A stretch of DNA of 64,000 nucleotides from Alteromonas sp. M12 (GTDB lineage: Bacteria > Pseudomonadota > Gammaproteobacteria > Enterobacterales > Alteromonadaceae). Every line of letters starts with the position of its first letter. Position 1 is the stretch's first letter. Location of the stretch: assembly GCF_037478005.1 (NCBI RefSeq), contig NZ_CP144164.1, positions 1,116,001-1,180,000 of the forward strand, given 5' to 3'. Positions 17,812-26,745 of the stretch are shown here, in pieces. The position numbers and the translations under genes were made by a program. A model generated the notes under the pieces. It saw nothing but the letters and a program-made list of their open reading frames with translations, was not told where the DNA came from and did not search any database.

Positions 17812-18450
17812 TTAACGCGATCTTATTCTTAACATAGTTAACAGCATTATTCCCAACAAGCCAATAGTAGCCGGTTCTGAAACTGCTACGCTAGAAATAG
17901 AAACGTTATCTAACGAAAATTCGGGGTTGCAAACAGTTAGACAAACACCTGAAAATTCTAATAAAGAAAGACCTGTAAATCCGCTCGCAGTAAACGTTTG
18001 CAAACCATTAATCTCGTCTTTTATTGTATCTAAATCGAACACTTGAGTAATCGATCCGCCCGCGGCAAAGTAGCCTATTACTTGAATAGAATTCGACCAA
18101 GCATGAGGAAGGTTATCCCAAGTTTCGCCGCCGTCGAAACCAACTAAATTAAAAGTCTCAGTTGATGACATTGTAATTGTAGAATTATTAAATGAATACA
18201 AAGCTGTAGTCGTATTGCCTGATAGTCGGTCATCGTTTGTGCTAGAGTTTAAAGCGGCAAAACTACCTGAATGAGAAAATGTAACGTTGCCTGATGTATA
18301 CATTGATGAGTTAGCGTAAGCCGTCCAACTAGCTGTTACATCATCAAAATTGATTAGCGTTGCGTTGGCAACATTACTAATGACTAATATTGAAATTAGA
18401 CCTATTAATTTTCCTGCACTTTTACATATTTTGTTAATTGAAGCGTTCAT
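17812..18450 (-). CDS. PEP-CTERM sorting-domain protein
   Basis: 212-aa secreted protein. An N-terminal signal peptide ends near NANA (about residue 30). The mature part is rich in Ser, Thr and Asn with a lectin/beta-sandwich look (residues 31-188, LINFDDVTASWTAY, NLVGFDGGE, SLDNVSISSV). The C-terminus is SEPATIGLLGIMLLTMLRIRSR: the EPxxxGLLG signature, a hydrophobic helix and a basic tail, as in PEP-CTERM proteins that are sorted by exosortase (EpsH/XrtA systems) to the exopolysaccharide-coated surface. Two cysteines (CLTVC) may pair. No exosortase is in this window, so the sorting enzyme must be elsewhere. A terminator follows. Confidence 0.85.
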   Translation of the reverse strand: MNASINKICKSAGKLIGLISILVISNVANATLINFDDVTASWTAYANSSMYTSGNVTFSHSGSFAALNSSTNDDRLSGNTTTALYSFNNSTITMSSTETFNLVGFDGGETWDNLPHAWSNSIQVIGYFAAGGSITQVFDLDTIKDEINGLQTFTASGFTGLSLLEFSGVCLTVCNPEFSLDNVSISSVAVSEPATIGLLGIMLLTMLRIRSR

Positions 18451-19110
18451 ATATTATATACCTTGTTTACTACTAATAAGGGTTTTGGCTCATTAGATCT
18501 AACTAGATCATAACTGTACTAGGCAGGATTTATACCAATTAATATCAGCTTTAATATCAGTGTCTTATAATGTTTCATTTATTGGCAATTGCGTAAATGT
18601 AAAAAATATCGACATAGTAAAAGCAAAACAATCAACTAACAAAGTAAGTTGAATTATCACTTGCGTTTGTTCATTTCATAAAGCTTGCGGCGTCTTTATC
18701 TTCTATAATTTATCGAGGTGAGCCGAAACGCGTAAGGTTAAGTCTAGGTGGAGGAACTAGTGCGGCTAGTTTGCCAATAAAAACGATGGGTGAGAAGAAA
18801 ATGTGTGTTTAATTCGGTTACCGGTACCATCTCGATATAGCGCTTCAAGCCCATTATTGCCCTACGATGATGATTTTGAAACGTCCGCTTTCTTCAGTAA
18901 TACCAATAATATTGAGGCCGAAAAGTCCGCTCATGGCATTTAAGTGACAGACGACTTCTACGGCGATATTACTGACAAAGCCGCCGATGGTATTAGCATT
19001 GAAACACTTTAATTAAGCTTCCTTATGCGGATCGATTTGTCACGTTATATGAAGTTAATTGGCGGTATGTATCCATAAACTATATTGAAATAATTATTTG
19101 TGAATATACT
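18451..19110. other. 660-bp intergenic region, possible gene debris
   Basis: The PEP-CTERM promoter should lie near 18460-18560. Between about 19015 and 18854 on the minus strand a 46-codon open stretch without a proper start reads like protein (NTIGGFVSNIAVEVV, then MSGLFGLNIIGITEES), possibly the tail of a lost gene. I cannot assign it to a family. Confidence 0.35.
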
Positions 19111-19539
19111 TTATAAAAGAGAACTTATCGCTTCAATAGGTAATAACCTTGAATCAACAATTGCGGCTTCTCTATGCCCTAGTACAACTTGATATTGTGG
19201 GTCAGACGCAAACGATAGAAAACTATCTAATGACTTTTGTTTTATTATCATCACTAAGTCCCACTTTTCTTCCATTGGGCCAATAAAAAAATGTTCACTT
19301 TTACCAAGTAGCATAATTTCACCGCCACTTTTCTCTAAGAATGGTAACGTTTGATTAATATAAATTTGATAAGCCTCTTTTCCTGTTATAGGTGTTTTAG
19401 GTGCTATTTCAGAAAATTGACTATAGTTTGCAATTTCTTTAAAACGAAGCAAGTTAAGCATAATAACTTCGCCTCTTATTGATTTTGAAAATAGTTGTTT
19501 TGCTGATTCGTCGGTTGGATTTAAGTAACTCGCTTGCAT
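19111..19539 (-). CDS. DUF1330-like protein (dimeric alpha-beta barrel type)
   Basis: 142 aa. GEVIMLNLLRFKEIANY at 28-44 and ITGKEAYQIYINQTLPFLEKSGGEIMLLG match the DUF1330 pattern (one strand with MLNLLRF, then a helix, then GG-x-I). A later DLVMIIKQKSLDSFLSFASDPQYQ fits the second half of a ferredoxin-like barrel. No catalytic residues are known for the family, and the function is unknown. It is divergent from the AraC-type regulator, which is 370 bp away and could control it. Start at 19539 is the first ATG and leaves a short N-terminal extension. Confidence 0.7.
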   Translation of the reverse strand: MQASYLNPTDESAKQLFSKSIRGEVIMLNLLRFKEIANYSQFSEIAPKTPITGKEAYQIYINQTLPFLEKSGGEIMLLGKSEHFFIGPMEEKWDLVMIIKQKSLDSFLSFASDPQYQVVLGHREAAIVDSRLLPIEAISSLL

Positions 19540-19702
19540 GATAATTCATCTCTAAATGTTATTTTCCATGAATTATACGTGCACCTTTCTCTTGTGCTTT
19601 TCCATTCTTGCTAGAAAGTCTTAAGAATAGCAATATTGGAAAATCCCACTAATGCATTCGTTGATAAACTTAATTGAATTGAACTAATAGAGGCCATTTA
19701 TC

Positions 19703-19906
19703 ATGAAAACGAATCAACGGGTATTAAGGAATTTTATTTATCTCGCGTTTATACTTTGTTTATGTACTAAGTTTGGATTGCAACCGTCAAATAGCACACA
19801 AACTGGTTCCACGACCGTTCTACTTATATCTGCCGATCTATGCTGTTCATTTAAAGTAGAAAGACTAACTAATAGCCTTGCTATTTCAGTGACAATAGGA
19901 GGTTGA
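19703..19906 (+). CDS. possible 67-aa leader ORF upstream of the AraC-type gene
   Basis: Small open frame with AGAGG nine bases before its ATG, a basic then hydrophobic N-terminus (MKTNQRVLRNFIYLAFILCL), and a stop codon that sits inside the TGAAATG junction with the AraC-type start at 19908. The coupling hints at a translated leader. Against it: an overlapping open frame on the other strand, no recognised homologue and a C-terminal half with little protein character. Low confidence. Confidence 0.25.
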   Translation: MKTNQRVLRNFIYLAFILCLCTKFGLQPSNSTQTGSTTVLLISADLCCSFKVERLTNSLAISVTIGG

Positions 19907-19907
19907 A

Positions 19908-20819
19908 ATGAATCCCATATATAAACAAAGAATTTTGACGGCACTTGCCTATATTGAATCAAATCTAGCCCAACCTCTTAGTTTGGAATTAGTTTCAAAT
20001 CATTGTCATTTTTCACCTTTTCATTTTCATCGTATTTTTAGCGGCGTTATGAATGAAACGTTGAACAATTATGTGGGCAGAAAAAGGCTGGAAAAAGCGG
20101 TTAATTTATTGGTATTTAGAAGAGAGCTTAGTATTACAAATATTGCATTGGATTGTGGCTTTTCTTCTAGCTCGAATTTTGCTAAGTCAGTTAAAAAATA
20201 TTTTGGTTATAGTCCTACCGAAATTCGTTCTCCAAAGCCTGAAGAGCTACCCAATCTCGGTGATATTTTTAGTAAATACGGAAAGAAATTTAATCCTAAT
20301 GAGTTGTATCCCGCATCAACAGACAGAACGTCTCAAAACAATAATCAAATGAATGTGGAAGTTAAAACAATAAAACGAAAACGATTAAGCAAATTAGTAT
20401 CAAAAGGTGGCTATCAGCCAGAGTCGTTATTTGAAACATGGGATATATTAAGTCATTGGGCTAAGCTTCGAGGAATACCTGAGAAGTCACAATATAGGTT
20501 AGCTTGGTGTTATGACAATCCTTCATTGACGGCTGCTCACAAGTGTCAATATGAAGCATCAATAGAAATTGATGATAGGGTACTTGTTACTGAACCCTTT
20601 CGGGTAGGATATTTACCTGAAGGGAAATATGCTGTGATTTATGTTAAAGGGTCTCCAGAAGATATCACCCAAGCACAGCTCTATTTGTTTAGCTGTTGGT
20701 TGCCTGATAGTGGTTTCGAACCAGATAATTTACCCATGTTAGAACGTTATTTAAATGACGTCAGAGTTGATGGTTTTCTAGAGTCTGAAATTATGGTTAA
20801 GCTGAAAGTTTTAACCTAA
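19908..20819 (+). CDS. AraC-family regulator with GyrI-like effector domain
   Basis: 303 aa. N-terminal AraC/XylS DNA-binding domain with two helix-turn-helix units (residues 5-105: LSLELVSNHCHFSPFHFHRI, then ITNIALDCGFSSSSNFAKSV), then a linker, then a C-terminal GyrI-like/effector-binding domain (about 145-303, with VEVKTIKRKRLSKLVSKGGY and FRVGYLPEGKYAVIYVKGS). This order matches Rob and the many small-molecule-sensing AraC/GyrI fusions. GGAGG lies nine bases upstream of the ATG. It probably senses a hydrophobic compound and activates nearby or drug-response genes; the divergent DUF1330-like gene is the nearest candidate target. Confidence 0.9.
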   Translation: MNPIYKQRILTALAYIESNLAQPLSLELVSNHCHFSPFHFHRIFSGVMNETLNNYVGRKRLEKAVNLLVFRRELSITNIALDCGFSSSSNFAKSVKKYFGYSPTEIRSPKPEELPNLGDIFSKYGKKFNPNELYPASTDRTSQNNNQMNVEVKTIKRKRLSKLVSKGGYQPESLFETWDILSHWAKLRGIPEKSQYRLAWCYDNPSLTAAHKCQYEASIEIDDRVLVTEPFRVGYLPEGKYAVIYVKGSPEDITQAQLYLFSCWLPDSGFEPDNLPMLERYLNDVRVDGFLESEIMVKLKVLT

Positions 20820-21006
20820 CCTCAATTTTAAATCTACAAGCAGCACATAGGGTTGATTTTTGGGGTGGACAGCCGTTTTGGTTTCGTTTTTCTAGGACCG
20901 CTTTGGTGGCATTCCATCATAGTCAGTTTGTTCGAGCCACCGCTTTGACTACAATTGGCACATAGATGACTGTCAGCTCAAGTTTAAGGGTCTATAACTT
21001 TGTCCA

Positions 21007-21225
21007 CTAACTTACTTCTTCACCTTCGTACTTGCTAGCTAGATCATCTAGTTCTGCGCTCGTGCTGTCGAACCCTGAGTCTGAGTACTGATATGTAACT
21101 TGTACCTTCAACGAGCCGCGATAAAGTTTTGCTTTGATATTCGGCCGTTGTTCGGAATTCACGTCATTTAAAAAGCGGTTGGCTACTTGACCGCTGGGAA
21201 ATTTATAAATTATTTGATTTTGCAT
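21007..21225 (-). CDS. 72-aa protein of unknown function
   Basis: Small acidic-tailed protein (MQNQIIYKFPSGQVANRFLN... ELDDLASKYEGEEVS) with no transmembrane segment. The pattern of a strand (QIIYKFPSG), a helix (QVANRFLNDV) and two strands (KAKLYRGSLKVQVTYQY) looks like a small alpha-beta fold. It lies downstream of the giant PAS protein on the other side of a hairpin-free gap and on the same strand. I do not recognise the family. The Shine-Dalgarno is weak, so its expression is less certain than that of its neighbours. Confidence 0.5.
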   Translation of the reverse strand: MQNQIIYKFPSGQVANRFLNDVNSEQRPNIKAKLYRGSLKVQVTYQYSDSGFDSTSAELDDLASKYEGEEVS

Positions 21226-21287
21226 GTTTAGACGAAATTGAAGAATTTTTTGAATAGTGCATGTTCACTGTTTAATTAGCAAGAGTG

Positions 21288-21316
21288 AGGCTTAGCAAAT
21301 TTGCAATGCTAAGCCT
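21288..21316 (-). terminator. 10-bp perfect hairpin after the giant PAS gene
   Basis: AGGCTTAGCA (21288-21297) and TGCTAAGCCT (21307-21316) pair perfectly over a 9-base loop, 14 bases beyond the stop codon of the long minus-strand gene. The tail is not T-rich, so it is a weak terminator or an mRNA 3' stem. Confidence 0.55.
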
Positions 21317-21329
21317 ATATTCTTGAATC

Positions 21330-24300
21330 TTATTTGTTTAAATGGGAATAAATCACTCTGAGCGTGGTCATGATGGATTCTTTTACGCTAGGCCAGAAAA
21401 TGGAAATGCTATCAACTTGTCCTTGCCGGAAGTCTGCTTCTAATCGAGTCGCAACATCGTCTAATGGATTAGAGTTAACTTTGCGAGCAATATGTGCAAG
21501 CTTGCGTGCTTGTGTCAGTATTGCGCTGTTGTTGTCTTCCATCACTGCATTATCCATATTTTGCATGGCACTTTCTAATTCACTCATTAACGCACCAAGA
21601 TCAATTGCCAGCGATTGTTTAGGTGGATTCTTTTGCAAGAATGGCAATAAATCGAACCAAATATGAGGATCCCTTGGCATATCTAGCTTGGCAAATTCAG
21701 GGGTTTCTTGAACTTCAGGAGTAGGGCGTTGTTCTTGCGCTTGTTTCAATTCCTCTTTGTGGGCTGCGACAAGGGCTTTTTCTTTAACTTGCAATTTGGC
21801 CTGACTGGATTCAAGTTGCTTTTGTGCTTGCTGCAGCTCAGTTTCTTTATTGGCAATTTGACTCTTATTGCTAATTAACTCTTGTTCTAGCTGCTTTAAT
21901 TTTTCACTTAATTCTGACTGATTGTTATCTTGCGCGCTTAAACTGGCTTTTGTGTTGTCGTATTCAGCTTGGATTGCCTGTAATTCAGTAGCCAACTGTT
22001 GTTGCTCATTTTGCATTTTTTGCACATTTTGTTCGCTGTTTTGCAATGCTTTTTGCTGTTCAGCCAGTTGTTGCTGCAGCTTCAATTCCTGCTGTTCCTG
22101 TTGTTTTAGTCTGTCTTGCAATTCTTGAGCTTCTCGTTTTGCTTGCTCTAATTCAGACTGCAATTTCTGTTCACCAGATTGAGTATCACTGACCTGTGAT
22201 TCTGCACGTTGTAATTCTTGTAGACTTTGTTGCAGTTTCTCCTGCATTTGTTGGTTTTGACGCTCAGCTTCAAGTAATGATTGTTGCAATTGTTTTTTCT
22301 GTTGCTCGATTTCTGCATGGTGTTGACGCCACTGTTCATCGCTTCCTTGCAACATTTCTTTTTGTTTAGTAGCGCGGTTTTCCACGTCTGATAATTCTAG
22401 TTTTAACTGATCTAGCTTCTGTTGCTGTTCAAGACGTTGACGTTTTTCTTTGTCAGTTTGGCGCTGATTTTCGTCTAATTGTTTCTGGGTCAACTGCAGT
22501 TGTGATTGTTTTGCTTGTACTTCTTTTTTCAAGGCTTCTTGACGTTGTTGCCACTGTTGATCACTTTCTTGCATTTCCCGTTGCTGCTCAGAGCTGCGTT
22601 GCTCCATTTCTAGCAATTCAGATTGCAGCTGCTCAAAAATCTTTTGCTGTTGCTGCTTAGCTTCTTTTTCTGCTTCAGTTTGGCGTGCGGTTTGTTGCAA
22701 AGCTTGTTCGGTTTCAAGTAATTTCTGTTGTTTAATTTGCAGTTCTTTTTGCAACGCATCTTGTTTATCTTTCCAGCGACGGTTTGCTTCTTCGATAATC
22801 TGTTTTTGCTGCTGTTCACTGCGTTTTTCCATATCGACTAATTCAGATTGTAAACGCTGCATTAATTCACGTTGTTGTGCTTTTTCTGCCTCAGTTTGTT
22901 GCTTGGCTTGATTTAAGTTCTGTTCCGCTTGTTTCAGCTTTTGCTGTTGCTGTTCCCGCTCTTGTTGCCATTGGCGTTGCTGTTCTTGCAGTCTTAATTC
23001 TGCTTCATCATTTTTTTGTTGCTGCTGCAATTCGCTGCGTCTTTCCATTTCAGCTAATTCTTGTTGTAACTTTTCAAACACTTTTTGCTGCTGAGCTTTG
23101 GCTGATTTTTCTGCTTCGAACTGTTGCTCTTGTTGCTGCAAAATACGTTGAGTTTCTTGCAGTTTTTGTTGTTTACTGTGTAGCTCTTGTTGCAGTTTTT
23201 GCTGTTGCTGAGCCCAGTGTTTATCGGCTTCAGCTATTTTTTGTTGCTGCTGTTCACTGCGGCGTTCTACTTCTTTTAAGTCTTCTTGTAATTGTTGTAA
23301 CCGCTGTTGTTGAAGTTGTTTTTCAGCTTTATCTTGTTCTGATTGGCGTTTGGTTTCGTTTAAAATACCTTGGGTTTTTTGCAACTGGCGTTGTTTATTT
23401 TCAAGCTCTTGTTGTAACAATGCCTGTTGTTTTTCCATGTCGCCTTTTTGCTGATTAGACATTTCTTCAAACTTGTCCATTTCATGTTGCAAATGATCAA
23501 TGTGGCGAGCTTTATTGGATAGTTCAGATTGTGCAACAAAACAGGATTGTTCTAAGTCGCGACGTTGTTTTTCAGCTAGTTCGCTGGCTTTTCGTTGGTT
23601 AATTAACAGTTGGCGTAATTTCTCACTGGCTTGGCTGGAGCTCGATAACTTCGATTGCAAGGCGCTAATCTGACCGTTTACATCTGAAATTTGTTTGTCT
23701 TTTTGATAAATAGACGACTTGAGATCACTAATTTGCCCCTCAAAAGCTGCCATTTTTTGTTGTTGTTCTTGTCGTTCAAGTTCTAAATTACTGGCGGTTT
23801 TTTCACTTTCAGCTAGCTCTTTTTGCGCATCTTTATACTTTTTATTACTGTACTGGAGTTCATCGGCAATTTGATTTCGTTGTTTTTCTAAGCCATGAAT
23901 TCGTTTACTGGTTTGTTCAAGTTGATCGGCTAAATCTTGGTTGGCTTTTTCACTGTTGGCCAGTGATTCTCGACTTTGTTGATAGTCTTGCTGCAATTGA
24001 GTTAAATGTGCAGTGACATTGTCATGTGCTTGCTGCAAAGTAGTTAGCTCTGAGGTTTTATCGGATATATCGTCTTCCGCCGCTTTTAACTTCGATTGGG
24101 TAGCTGATAACGACCTTACTTTGCTGGCAAGTTGGTCTTGACTGCTTTCTAACAACTGTTGCTTCTCAACAATTAATCGCTCGGCCGCCTGATGTAAGTT
24201 AATTGCTTCTAAGCGTTCTTGGTCGGCTTTTTTGATCGCTCTAAGATCCGTCCAAATACACAAGATTGAATCAAAATCTTGGCCTTTAAACATAGGTACA

Positions 24301-26285
24301 AATGTGGCCTGACAGGGCAGTTTGTTGCTACCTCGGCTATGTTGCCAGGTCATTGATAACGCTTTTCCGTCTTGTTTTATTTGCTCAATTTTGTTCTGGA
24401 AGTTTTCGAGATCAGCTTCACTATCATTCAGTTTTTTAGAGTATGGGTAGTGTCCAAATAGGTCTTCTTCGTCTTCCACAGAGAAAAACTCACAGGCCGC
24501 AGGGTTTAGTTTATTGAAGCCATTTTCGGTTAATACGGCCATTGGCATGCTGCTGTGTTGCAACAAACTCTCGAATTTATCTTGTTGATATTGCTCATCA
24601 CTAATGTCGGATATCCAGCACAAAAAGTGCTGTTTTTCGCGGTCAAACAGTTCGATGTTCAGTTCACTTGGATGGAGTTGCTGTTGTTTGCCTTTTAAGT
24701 CTGCATGAAATCCTTCTAGGCTGCCATTTTTATGTAATTTCTTGGCGGCTTTTCCAGAGTTTTTGGGATCATTAAATAGTTGATAAAACGAGCCTTTCAT
24801 CAGTTCTTTCTCGGTCAGATCCAAGCGCAGTGTTAATGCTTTATTAGCCTGCACAATGCGATCATCGTCATCAATCATGACTATGCCTAGGGGCGCTTTA
24901 TCAATGATATTAGAGAAATGTTGGCGCTCATGTTCAAGTAGCGCTTTAGTGTGTTGCAGCTCTGTAATATCTTCCATTAAACATATGGAGCCTGCGGGGT
25001 TGCCGGTTTCATCTCGGAAAGATTGAATTTTCACTTTTAAGGTTTTTTTATCACCCGAAGCTAGCTCTAAAGTTATTTCTTTGGCACTGCCGACACTGGC
25101 AGAGTATGCCATGCTGGGGGATTGACCTTGGGGCATGATAGCTTGAATATCAGCAGGCAAAATAGATAGTTGTTTAGCCGGTTGATTGCGTAAATTGTCC
25201 ACAGAAGTATTAAAAAACAATTCAAATGCTGTGTTACATGCAACCACTAAACTATTTTCATCTAGTAGCAGAGTCGGGTGACTAATGGAGCTGAGCATGC
25301 CCTTAACAATTTGTTTGTTAGCGGTTAGTTGATGCTTCAAAACAACTTGCGGACTGATATTGGTGACAGTTATATGGGCTTTTAACGCCTTACCTTTTTC
25401 ATCCAAGGCTAACAGGAAACCGATAAATCTGACAAATAGATCACCTTCATGCGCATCCAATTTACATTCTAAATCAATCTGTTGGCCTCGTTCTAAATCT
25501 TTATATCCTTGATTCCAAGCAAACTGTGTATCTTGTGAAACGTATTGTTCAAACTGTTTTATGTCACCGCTAAGCTGTTTGTCAGTGTTTGTCAGCATGT
25601 TGGAAAAAACGCTATTTGTGCTGAATGTTTTTTCTGACAAGTCGATTTCTAATTGGCCAATTTGGGTGCTATCTAATAATTGGTTATTTAAGCTTAAGGC
25701 ATCGTTTAGGGAATCTATTTGAGTCTGAGAAGCCGAAACGTCGACAATTGATATAATTGAAGCGATCTGTTGTTGATTGTCTTTTTGTGGTGCAAATTCG
25801 AGCACTAAATTTCGATCTTTAACCGGTCCGATAAGTTGCTCTTTGCATTGAATTTTAGCCTTGATTCCGTTTTCAATTTGCGCACTATATTGTTGATCAA
25901 ATAGCGTGTTCAAGCCTTTACCTTGCAAGTTTTCTGCTCTATTTCCTAAATAATATGCCGCTAATTTATTGCAATACTGTATTTCGCCTGCATGATTAAC
26001 TTGAACCATGCCAACGTGGAAATTGTCTAAATACTGGGTGTTTTGCTTGAGAATAAGTTGATTTTCGGCGAGCTGATTAAGCGCTCTTTTTTGATTGATT
26101 TTAAAAAATATCGTTAGCACAAACAGCACAACGAAGATGGCAGCAATAGCAATTAATCCGTATTCAATGTTATCTGCGGATTGCGCCAGTACTTGTTCGC
26201 CAATCGCATACACATTGTTAGTCATCAGCAGTGTGCCAAGCGCAATGCAGGTTTTGGACACTTTTTTAAATACGTGCAGCGTCAT
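21330..26285 (-). CDS. giant membrane-anchored multi-PAS coiled-coil protein with HPt-like tail
   Basis: 1651 aa from the ATG at 26285, which has GGGA eight bases upstream and gives a clean signal peptide (MTLHVFKKVSKTC... to VYA); an ATG at 26306 is an alternative. Order: signal peptide, one transmembrane helix (about 43-61), four or five PAS-like domains (about 83-188, 198-313, 328-443, 453-568, 573-688; e.g. IIDKAPLGIVMIDDDDRIVQ), about 820 residues of Gln/Glu-rich coiled coil (690-1515), and a helical tail (1540-1651) where RKLAHIARKVNSNPL resembles an HPt phospho-His site, His1598. No kinase, GGDEF, EAL or MCP domain is present. The coil holds a repeat of 67-75 residues (LQxELxxMExRSExQQ). 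Two flagellar-type genes follow upstream on the same strand. Function unknown; a polar scaffold or phosphorelay receiver are options. Confidence 0.75.
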   Translation of the reverse strand: MTLHVFKKVSKTCIALGTLLMTNNVYAIGEQVLAQSADNIEYGLIAIAAIFVVLFVLTIFFKINQKRALNQLAENQLILKQNTQYLDNFHVGMVQVNHAGEIQYCNKLAAYYLGNRAENLQGKGLNTLFDQQYSAQIENGIKAKIQCKEQLIGPVKDRNLVLEFAPQKDNQQQIASIISIVDVSASQTQIDSLNDALSLNNQLLDSTQIGQLEIDLSEKTFSTNSVFSNMLTNTDKQLSGDIKQFEQYVSQDTQFAWNQGYKDLERGQQIDLECKLDAHEGDLFVRFIGFLLALDEKGKALKAHITVTNISPQVVLKHQLTANKQIVKGMLSSISHPTLLLDENSLVVACNTAFELFFNTSVDNLRNQPAKQLSILPADIQAIMPQGQSPSMAYSASVGSAKEITLELASGDKKTLKVKIQSFRDETGNPAGSICLMEDITELQHTKALLEHERQHFSNIIDKAPLGIVMIDDDDRIVQANKALTLRLDLTEKELMKGSFYQLFNDPKNSGKAAKKLHKNGSLEGFHADLKGKQQQLHPSELNIELFDREKQHFLCWISDISDEQYQQDKFESLLQHSSMPMAVLTENGFNKLNPAACEFFSVEDEEDLFGHYPYSKKLNDSEADLENFQNKIEQIKQDGKALSMTWQHSRGSNKLPCQATFVPMFKGQDFDSILCIWTDLRAIKKADQERLEAINLHQAAERLIVEKQQLLESSQDQLASKVRSLSATQSKLKAAEDDISDKTSELTTLQQAHDNVTAHLTQLQQDYQQSRESLANSEKANQDLADQLEQTSKRIHGLEKQRNQIADELQYSNKKYKDAQKELAESEKTASNLELERQEQQQKMAAFEGQISDLKSSIYQKDKQISDVNGQISALQSKLSSSSQASEKLRQLLINQRKASELAEKQRRDLEQSCFVAQSELSNKARHIDHLQHEMDKFEEMSNQQKGDMEKQQALLQQELENKQRQLQKTQGILNETKRQSEQDKAEKQLQQQRLQQLQEDLKEVERRSEQQQQKIAEADKHWAQQQQKLQQELHSKQQKLQETQRILQQQEQQFEAEKSAKAQQQKVFEKLQQELAEMERRSELQQQQKNDEAELRLQEQQRQWQQEREQQQQKLKQAEQNLNQAKQQTEAEKAQQRELMQRLQSELVDMEKRSEQQQKQIIEEANRRWKDKQDALQKELQIKQQKLLETEQALQQTARQTEAEKEAKQQQQKIFEQLQSELLEMEQRSSEQQREMQESDQQWQQRQEALKKEVQAKQSQLQLTQKQLDENQRQTDKEKRQRLEQQQKLDQLKLELSDVENRATKQKEMLQGSDEQWRQHHAEIEQQKKQLQQSLLEAERQNQQMQEKLQQSLQELQRAESQVSDTQSGEQKLQSELEQAKREAQELQDRLKQQEQQELKLQQQLAEQQKALQNSEQNVQKMQNEQQQLATELQAIQAEYDNTKASLSAQDNNQSELSEKLKQLEQELISNKSQIANKETELQQAQKQLESSQAKLQVKEKALVAAHKEELKQAQEQRPTPEVQETPEFAKLDMPRDPHIWFDLLPFLQKNPPKQSLAIDLGALMSELESAMQNMDNAVMEDNNSAILTQARKLAHIARKVNSNPLDDVATRLEADFRQGQVDSISIFWPSVKESIMTTLRVIYSHLNK

Positions 26286-26409
26286 TAAATTATTCCCATT
26301 CAACATATTGCAACCAGATTAACCTGTCAGCTTGGTACAACAAATCTTTTTAAAAACAACTAGGTGTAGAAAACAATACGCAAGTCATTGGTAAACAATA
26401 AGTAAGCCA

Positions 26410-26733
26410 TTAGGCTTTGGTCGATAATTTGTGGTGACTTGCCGCCCAGCTTTCAGGAAACTTGCCTTGCAAAACGTATGAAAAGGCGATGAGTTCTGCA
26501 ATCACATGGTACAATTGTTCGGGGATTTCCTGGCCTAAATCCATTCTGGCGAGAAAATCACTGAGATAGGGATCTTCATGCACTAACACACCACTTTGTT
26601 TGGCTAGGGAGACTATTTCTTCTGCTAAGTCACCAAAACCCTTGGCAATAATTTTGGGCGCTTGTTTCTCTCCTTCTTGGTATTGAATACCTACAGCGCT
26701 CTTGGTCTTTTTTGATTTTTTTGGGTCGGTCAT
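26410..26733 (-). CDS. FlhB C-terminal-domain-like protein
   Basis: 107-aa homologue of the cytoplasmic domain of the flagellar export switch FlhB (FlhB/HrpN/YscU/SpaS family), lacking the membrane part. VGIQYQEGEKQAPKIIAKGFGDLAEEIVSLAKQ (residues 14-46) and VHEDPYLSDFLARMDLGQEIPEQLYHVIAELIAFSY match the region after the FlhB autocleavage site. The NPTH cleavage motif itself is absent. Stand-alone copies of this domain are known beside FliK-like genes and are thought to affect hook-length or export control. It starts 12 bases after the FliK-like gene's stop region and is probably co-transcribed with it. Confidence 0.85.
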   Translation of the reverse strand: MTDPKKSKKTKSAVGIQYQEGEKQAPKIIAKGFGDLAEEIVSLAKQSGVLVHEDPYLSDFLARMDLGQEIPEQLYHVIAELIAFSYVLQGKFPESWAASHHKLSTKA

Positions 26734-26745
26734 AATCGTTACTTA

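Noticed and set aside
18854..19015. 46-codon minus-strand open stretch with protein-like residues
   Set aside because: Too short, no start codon at its beginning and no recognised family. Recorded only as possible debris.
22877..23458. 193-aa open frame on the plus strand opposite the giant coiled-coil gene
   Set aside because: It is a shadow of the Gln-rich coil: its Val/Leu/Phe/Ala-rich translation is what the antisense of CAG/CAA/GAA-rich codons gives, and it has no ribosome site.
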